DNA of 64,000 nucleotides from Acidobacteriaceae bacterium KBS 146 (GTDB taxonomy: Bacteria > Acidobacteriota > Terriglobia > Terriglobales > Acidobacteriaceae). How positions within the stretch are numbered: position 1 is the first letter of the stretch; every line of letters begins with the position of its first letter. Location of the stretch: the NCBI GenBank assembly GCA_000688615.1, contig JHVA01000001.1:4447001-4511000 (forward strand), written 5' to 3'. The notes beneath the pieces are model-generated. The model ran no database searches. It saw only the letters and a list, made by a program, of their open reading frames with translations, and was not told the origin of the DNA. The position numbers and the translations under genes are program-made. Positions 26,607 to 35,490 of this stretch are shown here, one piece after another.

Positions 26607-27571
26607 TAGAAGAGCAAGCGTCCTTTCGCGTCGAGCATCATGGCGGCCATGAGAAGGGGGAGATAAATCACGGATGCCTTGAGGAGATCGCGAGCATAGT
26701 TGTGGGGCTCCGGGGCCGAGGGGTTGCGGGTGATGCGTGCAAAGCGGATGGTGTACCAGAGATAGCCGAGTGAGAGGACGGCCGCGGTGACCTCATAGAT
26801 ATGCCCAGTGATGCCGAGCCAGGTTGGCCACATACTGACTGGAACCATCAGGACCGCATAAAAGAGAGACTGGATGACGGTCGAGCGGGCGGCGAAGTCG
26901 CGGTCGGGCTGAGTGGGGGTGAGGCGGATTCCGGCGGAGGCGTAATCGTCGCGGTACATCCAGCCGATGGCCATGAAGTGAGGGAACTGCCAGACGAAGA
27001 GGATGGCGAAGAGCGCGATGGCGGGCCACTCGATGATGCCGCGGACGGCAGTCCAGCCGATCAGCGGAGGAAGCGCGCCGGGAAAGGCTCCGATGAAGGT
27101 ATTGACGACGGTAATGCGCTTTAGGGGAGTGTAGATTCCGACGTAGCCGACTGCCGTGAGGAGCGTAAGGGTACCGGTGAGCAGGTTAGTGACGTGCGCG
27201 AGGTAGAGCGAGCCGAAGAAGATGGCTGCGAAGCCAACGACAAGCCCGTGGGCGAGGGAGATTCTTCCGGCTGCCATGGGACGGTTGGAGGTTCGACGCA
27301 TGAGGGCGTCGGTGCGGCGCTCGAGCGCTTGATTCAATGCGCTGGATCCGCATGTGACAACGGCGATGCCGGCCAATGCCTGGATAAGGCCGGAGTGGAA
27401 GGGACTGATTCCGCTTGCGAGAGAGGCGAGGTAAAAGCCTGCTCCGGCGGTGATGACAACCATGACCGACACGCGAAGTTTAAAGAGGGTCGCGTAGTCG
27501 GCGAAAAGGCTTGTGGCAGCTATAGCCTTGCGAGAAGGGAGTGCCGCCGGGGTTGTCGCGGATTGTGCCAC
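26606..27571 (-). CDS. ctaB: Protohaem IX farnesyltransferase (haem O synthase)
   Basis: 321-residue UbiA-type prenyltransferase that adds farnesyl to haem B for the terminal oxidase. The prenyl-diphosphate site reads NQALERRTDALMRRTSNRP, the N-x3-[DE]-x3-D form of the family's Asp-rich motif, with Glu in place of the first Asp. A second Asp-rich loop follows (MYRDDYASAGIRL). About nine membrane helices. First gene of the ctaB-ctaM-like-small membrane protein set; oxidase subunit genes are not in the window. Confidence 0.93.
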   Translation of the reverse strand: MAQSATTPAALPSRKAIAATSLFADYATLFKLRVSVMVVITAGAGFYLASLASGISPFHSGLIQALAGIAVVTCGSSALNQALERRTDALMRRTSNRPMAAGRISLAHGLVVGFAAIFFGSLYLAHVTNLLTGTLTLLTAVGYVGIYTPLKRITVVNTFIGAFPGALPPLIGWTAVRGIIEWPAIALFAILFVWQFPHFMAIGWMYRDDYASAGIRLTPTQPDRDFAARSTVIQSLFYAVLMVPVSMWPTWLGITGHIYEVTAAVLSLGYLWYTIRFARITRNPSAPEPHNYARDLLKASVIYLPLLMAAMMLDAKGRLLF

Positions 27572-27764
27572 GTCTTCAAGGATACCGCTTTTTGAATGTC
27601 CGGCGACCTGCAGGGACGATTAGCGGACGTCTCGGGATGAGCTGGGGAGGAAATCTGCGGTTCTGTTCTGGAGTTTGGGTTGGAGTTGCGGATAGTTCGG
27701 CTTCGCCTCGGCTCAGGATGACCTGCCGATGGTCGTGTCTGGGCCGTCGAGGCGGTCGCGCTCG

Positions 27765-29510
27765 TCAGGGGCGCGACCGCATGGCTAACAGAAGCGCCTC
27801 GGCGGAGGGCTTGGTGTTGAGGACGTCGGCGGCGCTCAGCCAGGCGCGCCGCAGCTGAACGATTCCGTAGCGAATCTGGTCGAGCTCCGTCGTGGAGTGG
27901 GCGTCTGTATTAACGACAATTTTGCAGCCATGCTGTTTCGCCAGACGAAGATGCAGATCGTTGAGGTCCGCGCGGGCCGGGCTGGCATTGTGCTCGACAG
28001 CGACGCCAAGTTCTGACGCCCGCTTGAGGATCGTTTCGATATGGACGGCGTAGGGATCACGTTTGAGAACCTTGCGACCGGTGGGGTGGCCGAGGATACG
28101 GACGTAGGGATTCTCGATGGCTCGAAGGATTCTTTCCGTCATTTGTTCGACGGGCTGATCGAAGCGGCTATGGACGCTGGCGACGACGATGTCCATCTGG
28201 GCGAGAGTGTCGTCGGCGAGGTCGAGTTCGCCTTCGGCAAGGATGTCGACCTCAATGCCGGGGAGGACACGGATGCGCCCCTGCATCTCAGCGTCGATCT
28301 CGCGGATCCGCTGGATATGGGCGAGGGCGCGGCGATCGTCCATGCCATTGGTCATGGCGAGGTTCTTGGAGTGGTCGGTGATGGCGATGTATTTGAGGCC
28401 GCGATCGATCGCGGCCTGGGCCATCTCGCGGATGGTGTTGCTCCCGTCGGTCTCAACGGTGTGCATGTGGAGGTCTCCACGGATGTCCGTGAGGGTAATA
28501 AGCTCCGGCAACGCGTGGTTCGCTGCAGCCTCGAGTTCCCCGCCGTTTTCTCGTAGCTCGGGAGGGATGTAATCGAGATCCAGTGCGCGATAGATGAGTT
28601 CCTCAGTAGCGGCGGCGACGATGGAGTTGTCTTCTACGCGAAGCAGAGCGTACTCGTTGAGGGTCATGCCACGCTTGATGGCTCGCTGTCGCAGAGCGAC
28701 GTTATGCATCTTCGAGCCAGTGAAGTACTGCAGGGCAGCTCCGTAGCTGGCACGTGGAAGAAGGCGGACGTCGACCTGGAGATTATTGCGGAGGGTGAAG
28801 CTTACCTTATTCTGACCACGGGCAAGGAGCTTGTCGATGAGGGGGAGGGTTGCGACGTGCTCCACAGCTGCAGCAACGACCTCAGGTTCGCAGGCCGGAC
28901 CGGTGACGAGAAGATCGAGATCGCCGACAGTCTCGCGTCCACGGCGGAGCGAACCGGCAGGGGTGATCTCGTCGATGCCTGGGAACTGGCGGATGAGCTC
29001 CGAGATGCGGTCAGCCTGCTCACGAGCCTGATCGATGCGAAAGCGGCTTGAGTTTTTGCGGTAATCCTCGATGCCCTTTAGGAGTTTGACGGTGAACTTC
29101 TCACCCATACGAGGAAGCTTGTTGAGGTGCCCAGCTTTTGCGGCTTCCTCCAAGGCATCGATGTCGCAGACGTTGAGCGCGGACCAGATGAGCGCCACGG
29201 TCTTAGGTCCCATGCCGGGAAGGCGCAGCAGTTCGAGCATTGACGGGCGATATCTTTTTAGAAGCTCATCACGAAGCGGCGTCGAACCGGTCCTAAGAAT
29301 ATCAACAATGTTCGCTGCCATGCCTTTGCCGATGCCGTTGATAGAGAGAAGTTGTTTCGGATCGTCAGCAAGGAGAGCGAGTTGGGTGGTCTGTTGTTCG
29401 ACAGCTTCGGCCGCGCGCCTGTAGGAACGGATGCGGAAGGGATCCGCCGCATCTATTTCGAGAAGAGCCGCCGTTTCCTCAAGCAAGCGTGCAATCGAGA
29501 TGTTGTCCAT
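27765..29510 (-). CDS. polX: DNA polymerase/3'-5' exonuclease PolX
   Basis: 581-residue family-X repair polymerase. Order: helix-hairpin-helix region (about 1-130, with SINGIGKGMAANIVDI and RLPGMGPKTVALI), pol-beta-like palm with metal Asp residues in GDLDLLVT, then a C-terminal PHP phosphoesterase domain starting DIRGDLHMHTVETDGSNTI and ending with VVNTDAHSTTEL. Thought to act in base-excision repair. The start is ATG at 29510. A hairpin lies just upstream of the start. Confidence 0.95.
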   Translation of the reverse strand: MDNISIARLLEETAALLEIDAADPFRIRSYRRAAEAVEQQTTQLALLADDPKQLLSINGIGKGMAANIVDILRTGSTPLRDELLKRYRPSMLELLRLPGMGPKTVALIWSALNVCDIDALEEAAKAGHLNKLPRMGEKFTVKLLKGIEDYRKNSSRFRIDQAREQADRISELIRQFPGIDEITPAGSLRRGRETVGDLDLLVTGPACEPEVVAAAVEHVATLPLIDKLLARGQNKVSFTLRNNLQVDVRLLPRASYGAALQYFTGSKMHNVALRQRAIKRGMTLNEYALLRVEDNSIVAAATEELIYRALDLDYIPPELRENGGELEAAANHALPELITLTDIRGDLHMHTVETDGSNTIREMAQAAIDRGLKYIAITDHSKNLAMTNGMDDRRALAHIQRIREIDAEMQGRIRVLPGIEVDILAEGELDLADDTLAQMDIVVASVHSRFDQPVEQMTERILRAIENPYVRILGHPTGRKVLKRDPYAVHIETILKRASELGVAVEHNASPARADLNDLHLRLAKQHGCKIVVNTDAHSTTELDQIRYGIVQLRRAWLSAADVLNTKPSAEALLLAMRSRP

Positions 29511-29522
29511 GAAGATTCGACC

Positions 29523-29550
29523 CAGGAGCTATTTTCTGCGAAAGCTCCTG
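29523..29550. other. Hairpin immediately upstream of polX
   Basis: CAGGAGCT (29523-29530) and AGCTCCTG (29543-29550) form a perfect eight-base-pair stem with a 12-base loop, ending 12 bases before the polX start. The arm includes an AGGAG-like sequence, so the structure could affect polX translation. Confidence 0.4.
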
Positions 29551-29682
29551 AGTCAGTATGCCGCATCTGGATTTTATTTCAGGTGGTGATGCTTCGAAAT
29601 TCGGCGATACAAGTAATGCCTAGCGCAGGCGTTAAGCATAATTGTCCCCCATTATGGGGATCTTCCTGCTCAAGACCGATCA

Positions 29683-29904
29683 TCAACTTGCGAGCTCTTT
29701 AATGCGAAAAACCTGATCGGCCTGAGGGCCCTTTGCTCCCTCAATAATGTCGAACTCTACCTCATCCCCTTCTTTGAGGCTCTTATAGCCGTCGCGCTGG
29801 ATCGAGGTGTAATGAACGAAGACATCGGCTCCTCCGTCTCGGCCAAGGAAGCCATACCCCTTTGCATTATTGAACCATTTAACGGTGCCTTTGTACTGTG
29901 CCAA
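29683..29904 (-). CDS. CspA-family cold-shock protein
   Basis: 73-residue OB-fold nucleic-acid chaperone. [20 protein letters not shown] contains RNP1 (KGYGFL), and [10 protein letters not shown] is RNP2. Binds single-stranded RNA or DNA and prevents secondary structure. It is a single gene with 174 bp of upstream sequence. Confidence 0.95.
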   Translation of the reverse strand: MAQYKGTVKWFNNAKGYGFLGRDGGADVFVHYTSIQRDGYKSLKEGDEVEFDIIEGAKGPQADQVFRIKELAS

Positions 29905-30078
29905 GACCCTTGCTCCTTACCATCAATTCGGTCCGACGAGTCGTGTGAAGTGCGGACACATCGGTCAAAAAGTGTGACGCAAAAGTATTGGGGCGGGTTT
30001 TCTGAAGATGATTTGAGTTACTGTAACTGCCGATATTTCCTCAGTAAGGTACGGTCGAACGTTCCGAGTTGAGGAAGA

Positions 30079-30741
30079 TCAGAGACCACCATCACGACGA
30101 AGGCGGTCGTACAGCATGAGTCCAATCAATGTCTTACCGTCATGAATTTTGTTTTGGGACGCCAGCGCGAGGGCCTGGGAGAGCGGCATGCGGACGACTT
30201 CGATCTGTTCGTCGTCTTCAGGCTGGGCGTTTCCGTCCCGGATATCGCGCGCGAGGTAGATCTGCATCCATTCGCCGAGAAAGCCGGGGCTGGCGAAATA
30301 TTTTGTCAGCAGGGTCCAACGTTTGGCACGATAGCCAGTCTCTTCAATCATCTCGCGTTTGGCGGCCGCCAGGGTCGCTTCACCCGGCTCCACGCGACCG
30401 GCAGGAAGCTCTAACAGAAATTGTCCGGTAGCATAGCGGTATTGCCTCTCAAGAATCACATCGGGGTCGGAGGGGTTCTTCGATTCATCGACGGCCAAGA
30501 TCACGACAGAGCCATTGTGTCGGATCACTTCACGAACGTTTTTTGAGCCACCTGGTTCAATGACCTCATCCCGAAAGACGGAAAAGACCTTGCCTTTAAA
30601 GACAACCTTCGAGGACAGAACCTTTGCTTTTGATGATTTGGGCCGGGATATGGGCTTATCGGGTCCCACCTTCGGCTGCGTTTTGGCGCTGGAGAGAGCG
30701 GGGGCCGTCTTCCTGGATTTCCTGCTTGTTTTGGCTGCCAT
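30079..30741 (-). CDS. Nudix hydrolase, ADP-ribose pyrophosphatase-like
   Basis: 220 residues. A Lys/Ser/Pro-rich, probably disordered N-terminal 40 residues precede the Nudix fold. The Nudix box is complete: GRVEPGEATLAAAKREMIEE followed by TGY. VILERQYRYATGQFLLELPA and SPGFLGEWMQIYLA match the NudF/ADP-ribose pyrophosphatase subgroup. Likely hydrolyses ADP-ribose or a related nucleoside diphosphate sugar. Confidence 0.9.
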   Translation of the reverse strand: MAAKTSRKSRKTAPALSSAKTQPKVGPDKPISRPKSSKAKVLSSKVVFKGKVFSVFRDEVIEPGGSKNVREVIRHNGSVVILAVDESKNPSDPDVILERQYRYATGQFLLELPAGRVEPGEATLAAAKREMIEETGYRAKRWTLLTKYFASPGFLGEWMQIYLARDIRDGNAQPEDDEQIEVVRMPLSQALALASQNKIHDGKTLIGLMLYDRLRRDGGL

Positions 30742-30935
30742 ATCGCTACGGTATCATCCTGCATCTAGAGGTTTAGGTCCGGCATCCAACTCAAAAGCGA
30801 GAAAAGGGCAGGGCAGTAGTCTGTAAGTTGCATTCGGTAAAGAACATCAAGCAAAGTAGTTGCAAAGAGGTCATTTCGCGGATTCTGATCGAGTCTGCGA
30901 CATAGGAATCCAGGACTCGAGGACGAAGGACCGCC

Positions 30936-32588
30936 ATGAGCGTTGAGTGTTATCCGATTACAGTGTTGCCCCATGTATCGCAGCTCTACCGCGATTATCT
31001 GGTGATGGGAGACGGCACGGAGACTCCGGTTCGCGCTTGGTACGCTTCGGGCGAATCAGGTGGGCCATTCGCAGGTGGCTGGATGAAGAGCCCAGTTTCG
31101 GTATTGGATTCAAGTCGACTGGCTGAGGAGCTTCTTCGACAAAACCGGGAATTTGGCGCCAGCCCTGAGGCGATTGCCAATATTGAAAAACTGCGTGCCG
31201 GAGCGCGCGCTGTGGTTACGGGGCAGCAGGTGGTTTTATTTGGCGGTCCGCTGCTCACGCTTCTCAAAGCTGCGACGGCGATCTCCCGAGCCCGTGAGGC
31301 GACCCGGATTACTGGTGTAGAACACGTACCAATCTTTTGGATGGCAACAGAAGATCATGATCTGGCCGAGGTCGATCAGGCAACATTGCTGACCAAGACA
31401 AATGTCGAGGTCCTGAAAGCGGGTCTGCGGGTTCCCCTTCCTGTTTCCGTGGGAAATATTGAGCTGAATGCACAAACGGCTCCATTGCTGGAGCAGGCGA
31501 TTGAGCGAGCGACGGAACTCCTGGAATTTGCTCCGGTTGCTGATTGGATTCGAGAGGCGTACCTCGCAAAGGGGGCAACACTTCAAAGTGCCTTTGGTCA
31601 GTTGATCGCCCGTGTCTTTGCGGCGCAGGGTTTGGTCGTGGTGAATGCAGCGAGCAGGGAGTTTCATGCGATGGGGGCCTCCACTCTGCGTTACGCCATC
31701 GAGCACGCCGATCTTCTGCGTCGAAGTCTCCTGGATAGGACAGAAGAGCTCGTGAAGCATGGTTATCATGCTCAGGTTCTTGTTTCGGAGACTTCGTCAC
31801 TCCTGTTTTTGCTGGACGAGATGACGGGGGAGCGGCTTGCGCTTCGTCCCGTTAGCGATGTTTCCGAGGCGGAAGAGCGGTGGCGCGCCGGAGCCCATGT
31901 TTTCTCAAGGGAAGCATTGCTAGAAATTCTAGAGCGTACGCCCGAACGTCTCAGCCCGAATGCGCTCCTACGGCCGGTGTTCCAGGATACTGTTCTCCCA
32001 ACAGCCGCTTATATCGGAGGACCGGCGGAGATCGCCTACTTCGCACAGAGTGCGATCCTGTATCAAAAGATTTTGGGACGGGTAACTCCTGTCTTGCCTC
32101 GGTTGAGCGCGACGTTGATTGAGCCCGCAATAGCTGCGGTTATGGAAAAAGATGAGGTGCAGGTACCTGATGCGATGACAACCCCCTCTGAGCTTGCTCA
32201 GAGGCTTGGAGCGCGAGCGATGCCGATCCCCCTCAAGCGCAAGCTGGCTGCGGTTGGAAACGCCCTGGAGACAGAGTTGGATGCGCTAACCGAGTATCTT
32301 CAAGGGATTGATGCTTCTCTTGGCACCGCCGCCGAGACCTCGGGGTCGAAGATGCGTTACCAGATGGATCGACTGCGCCGTATGGCGGCGACGTATGGGC
32401 TGCAAAAAGAGGCATCGCTCAGTAAGCATGCTGCGGCTATCACGCTGAACGTCTTTCCAGACGGACATCCACAGGAACGTCTTCTGGCGGGCGTCTGGTT
32501 CCTGGCCCGGTACGGGGAGGGGCTGATTGATCGCTTGGTGCAAGTAGCCAACAATCAATGTCCTGGTCATGTGATCGTGCGTCTCTAA
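30936..32588 (+). CDS. bshC: Bacillithiol biosynthesis cysteine-adding enzyme
   Basis: 550 residues. BshC adds cysteine to glucosaminyl-malate in the last step of making bacillithiol, a low-molecular-weight thiol. Family features: AVVTGQQVVLFGGPLLTLLK nucleotide-like loop, VPIFWMATEDHDLAEV, YIGGPAEIAYFAQ, and a C-terminal coiled-coil (EDALTEYLQ-like region, about 440-490) followed by NVFPDGHPQERLLAG. Start MSVECYPITVLPHVS. bshA and bshB are not in the window. Confidence 0.93.
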   Translation: MSVECYPITVLPHVSQLYRDYLVMGDGTETPVRAWYASGESGGPFAGGWMKSPVSVLDSSRLAEELLRQNREFGASPEAIANIEKLRAGARAVVTGQQVVLFGGPLLTLLKAATAISRAREATRITGVEHVPIFWMATEDHDLAEVDQATLLTKTNVEVLKAGLRVPLPVSVGNIELNAQTAPLLEQAIERATELLEFAPVADWIREAYLAKGATLQSAFGQLIARVFAAQGLVVVNAASREFHAMGASTLRYAIEHADLLRRSLLDRTEELVKHGYHAQVLVSETSSLLFLLDEMTGERLALRPVSDVSEAEERWRAGAHVFSREALLEILERTPERLSPNALLRPVFQDTVLPTAAYIGGPAEIAYFAQSAILYQKILGRVTPVLPRLSATLIEPAIAAVMEKDEVQVPDAMTTPSELAQRLGARAMPIPLKRKLAAVGNALETELDALTEYLQGIDASLGTAAETSGSKMRYQMDRLRRMAATYGLQKEASLSKHAAAITLNVFPDGHPQERLLAGVWFLARYGEGLIDRLVQVANNQCPGHVIVRL

Positions 32589-32670
32589 TCCATCACCTCC
32601 CGAACGTTAAACTCCTCACTCTTTCGATCTCTTATGCGGGAGCATTAGAATGACGCACGAGGAGACTGTC

Positions 32671-32979
32671 ATGGGTCTGAGTGACCAGCCATTCGAGGTG
32701 ATGTGTCCCGACTGCGGGGCGATGTTAAAGGTCGATCCGGTCAGCCGCGCCATTATTTCGCACAAATCGGTGCCCAAAAAGAAGATGTTTGAAGATTTCG
32801 GCGAAGCTGCCAAGGCTTTGCGTGAGGCTGACGCTCGTCGTGACACGATCTTCCAACAGTCTGTCGAAGCTCAAAAGAACAAAGACGATGTGCTGGCGAA
32901 AAAGTTCGCCGAGGCTGTCAAAAAAGCAAAAGAAACGCCTTTGGGTGATCGGCCGCTCCGCGATTTGGATCTCGACTGA
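32671..32979 (+). CDS. Small zinc-ribbon protein with acidic/basic coiled-coil tail
   Basis: 102 residues from MGLSDQPFEVMCPDCGAMLK; GAGGAG lies six bases before this ATG, so it is preferred to one seven codons earlier. One CPDC pair near the N-terminus suggests half of a zinc ribbon; no second pair is seen. The rest is charged and helical (KALREADARRDTIFQQSVEA). Function unknown. It lies 37 bp before the ABC-F gene in the same direction and may be co-transcribed. Confidence 0.7.
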   Translation: MGLSDQPFEVMCPDCGAMLKVDPVSRAIISHKSVPKKKMFEDFGEAAKALREADARRDTIFQQSVEAQKNKDDVLAKKFAEAVKKAKETPLGDRPLRDLDLD

Positions 32980-33015
32980 TCGCATTGACGGCGTTGCGTG
33001 TTTAAACTTAGAAGT

Positions 33016-34836
33016 ATGCCTCCGATTCTTAATGCGCAGGGACTCTCAAAGAGCTTCGGCGCAAGCTCCCTATTTCGTGATCTTTCTTTTACCGTCTCCG
33101 ACGGAGATCGGATTGGCTTGATCGGACCGAATGGTGCTGGAAAGAGCACACTTCTGAAGATTCTTGCCGGCGACGAAGATGCTGATGCCGGTGACGTTGC
33201 GATTCGGAAACGAGCGCGTATCGGTTATGTGCAACAGGAATCCACCTTTGCCTCTGGCCAGACAGTGCGCTACATCCTTGAGGCCGCTTTGCAGAAAGGC
33301 CACGTGGCCGAAGGGGAGCGCGAGGGCAAACTTCGAGAGATTAGTGGGCGCGTCGGCCTACCTGACCTCATGGTAGAGGCCTCCACCTTGAGTGGTGGGT
33401 GGCGGAAGCGTCTTGCTATCGCAGAAGCAGTGGTTGCCGGTCCTGACGTTCTGCTGTTGGACGAGCCAACCAATCATCTGGATCTTGCTGGTATCGCGTG
33501 GCTGGAAGCACTTTTGTCCGAAGGCAGCTTTGCTTCAGTCATCATCACGCACGATCGATATTTTCTTGAGAACGTTGCCAGCGAGATTGTCGAATTGAAT
33601 CGCGTTTATGCGGATGGTTTGTTGCGGGTTGAGGGAAGCTATTCGAAGTTTATTGAGGTTAGGCAGGCGTATCTTGAATCGCAATCGCGCCTGGAAGATT
33701 CCTTGAAGAATCGCGTGCGGACCGAGATTGAATGGCTGCGACGTGGTCCTAAGGCACGCGCGACAAAGGCTAAGGCGCGCATCGACAATGCAAATCAGCT
33801 GATCGATCAACTGAAAGAGGTTTCGAGCCGAGGGCAGACTGTAACGGCGACCATTGGCTTTGAGGCGACCGATCGCCAGACCAAGCGGCTGGTTGAGTTA
33901 AAGGACGTTTCAATTGAACTTGGGGGTAGAAAGATTGTAGAGCACCTGAATTTCCTCTTTGCGAATGGAACGCGAGTAGGATTGGTGGGGCCAAATGGAA
34001 GCGGCAAGACGACGATTTTACGGCTGCTCCGAGATGAAATCGCGCCCAAGTCAGGTGAGATTCAGCGAGCTGCCGGACTGCGTATCGTCTACTTCAGCCA
34101 GATGCGTGAGCTTCCAGTGGGAGTGACGCTGCGGCGCGCGCTTGCGCCTGACTCCGATTCGGTGGTCTATCAGGGTCGTGTGATTCATGTTGCTAGCTAT
34201 GCGCAGAAGTTTTTGTTCTCTGGGGATCAGTTGAATCAGCCCATCGAGCGACTGAGCGGAGGGGAGCGGGCCCGGGTACTGATTGCGAGGCTGATGCTTG
34301 AGCCTGCGGACCTTCTGCTGCTTGACGAGCCCACGAACGATTTGGATATCGCCACGCTCGAGGTTCTTGAAGAGAGTTTGTTGGAGTACAAGGGAGCGCT
34401 TGTGCTGGTCACACACGATCGGTACATGCTTGATCGCGTGTCCAACACGGTGCTCGGTCTGGACGGAAAAGGAACCGCCGCCGTCTTTGCTGACTACCTG
34501 CAGTGGGAACAATGGTTTGCGTCAAGTCAGCTGGGGCTGAAAGAGACGAGCGAGGACAGGCCGGTCGCGGCCGCTGCACAAGACAATGAGACGAAGGCGA
34601 CTGGGCAGGGGAAGAAAAAACTCTCCTACCTGGAGGCTCGGGAATTTGCCACCATCGAGGAGCGAGTGGAGGCGGCGGATGTTCGGCTTGAAGCCGCTCA
34701 GGTTCGCGTCAACGATCCGGAGATTGCCATTGATGCCGCGAAATTGACGGCAGCATTGGCGGAGATGGAGGCCGCACAGGCAGAGATTGATACGCTCTAT
34801 GCGAGATGGGCTGAACTGACAGAAAAGGCGGGCTGA
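33016..34836 (+). CDS. Uup-type ABC-F ATPase
   Basis: About 606 residues from MPPILNAQGLSKSFG. Two ABC ATPase cassettes: Walker A GPNGAGKSTLLK and GPNGSGKTTILR, signatures LSGGWRKRLAIAEA and LSGGERARVLIARL, Walker B LLLDEPTNHLD and LLLDEPTNDLD. No membrane helices. An interdomain linker and a C-terminal coiled-coil (LEAREFATIEERVEAADVRL onward) match Uup. ABC-F proteins act on ribosomes; Uup is also tied to DNA stability. I cannot separate these roles from sequence alone. Confidence 0.92.
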   Translation: MPPILNAQGLSKSFGASSLFRDLSFTVSDGDRIGLIGPNGAGKSTLLKILAGDEDADAGDVAIRKRARIGYVQQESTFASGQTVRYILEAALQKGHVAEGEREGKLREISGRVGLPDLMVEASTLSGGWRKRLAIAEAVVAGPDVLLLDEPTNHLDLAGIAWLEALLSEGSFASVIITHDRYFLENVASEIVELNRVYADGLLRVEGSYSKFIEVRQAYLESQSRLEDSLKNRVRTEIEWLRRGPKARATKAKARIDNANQLIDQLKEVSSRGQTVTATIGFEATDRQTKRLVELKDVSIELGGRKIVEHLNFLFANGTRVGLVGPNGSGKTTILRLLRDEIAPKSGEIQRAAGLRIVYFSQMRELPVGVTLRRALAPDSDSVVYQGRVIHVASYAQKFLFSGDQLNQPIERLSGGERARVLIARLMLEPADLLLLDEPTNDLDIATLEVLEESLLEYKGALVLVTHDRYMLDRVSNTVLGLDGKGTAAVFADYLQWEQWFASSQLGLKETSEDRPVAAAAQDNETKATGQGKKKLSYLEAREFATIEERVEAADVRLEAAQVRVNDPEIAIDAAKLTAALAEMEAAQAEIDTLYARWAELTEKAG

Positions 34837-34867
34837 TTTATCGATGGGCCTACTTGCTTCTGCAAGC

Positions 34868-35380
34868 TTATTTGGCAGACCATTGTTCGTCGGCAGATGG
34901 TCCGTAGAGAGCAGGTACAGGGAGATCGTTCAGCCTCAGATAGACACCGAGTTGCGCCGTGTGGTGGATAAGGTGGTTGAAGAACATCATGCGAAAGGTC
35001 GTCGCTCGCGGCATCTCTGAGATCAGTTGTTCTCCGAAACTGAATCTCCACGAGGCCAACAGAGCCTCATCTGAGGCTGCTGCAAGCACATCGCGACAGG
35101 ATTTTGCCGCTTCCTGCAGCTGTCGGATTGCCGCCTCCCGTGTGGTGAACACCAGCGGGACCTGAGCGCGTTTTGAAGCCGCCATATCCATGCCGTCATC
35201 AGCAAGGATGTAGAAGCCAAAGAGCGGAAGTGTGGCACAGTGCATCGTCAGCTTGCCTAGTTCCATTGACTTGTCATGGCATTTCCAACCGTTTCGATCC
35301 TCAGGCAACCGTTCTAGAGTGCGGCGTGTATTGGAGATTTCGAAGTCGAAGTCCTGAAGAAGCAGATCGGAGATCGTCAT
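34868..35380 (-). CDS. DinB-family four-helix metal-binding protein
   Basis: 170 residues; starts MTISDLLLQDFDFEISNTRR. A four-helix bundle with His residues placed like the DinB/YfiT metal ligands: LTMHCATLP early, and NHLIHHTAQLGVYLRLNDLP near the end, followed by PVPALYGPSADE, a common tail of the family. Some relatives are thiol-dependent S-transferases (bacillithiol or mycothiol), and bshC lies about 2.3 kb away, but no substrate can be read. Confidence 0.82.
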   Translation of the reverse strand: MTISDLLLQDFDFEISNTRRTLERLPEDRNGWKCHDKSMELGKLTMHCATLPLFGFYILADDGMDMAASKRAQVPLVFTTREAAIRQLQEAAKSCRDVLAAASDEALLASWRFSFGEQLISEMPRATTFRMMFFNHLIHHTAQLGVYLRLNDLPVPALYGPSADEQWSAK

Positions 35381-35490
35381 AGCCGTCCTTTTCGAATTCG
35401 TAAGCCCGTATCTGGGCCAAGCCTGCGTTGTGCTTTGAGCCAGGGTGTCGCGAATGCCTCACTTGGTATCAAGTACTTGCGAAAAAGAGA

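Noticed and set aside
27572-27764. Repeat-like string GGCTTCGCCTCGGCTCAGGA in the ctaB-polX gap
   Set aside because: Resembles short interspersed strings in some genomes, but only one copy was noticed in the window, so no repeat call can be supported.
32650-32670. Earlier ATG for the zinc-ribbon protein
   Set aside because: It would lie before the GAGGAG ribosome-binding site that is well spaced for the ATG at 32671.
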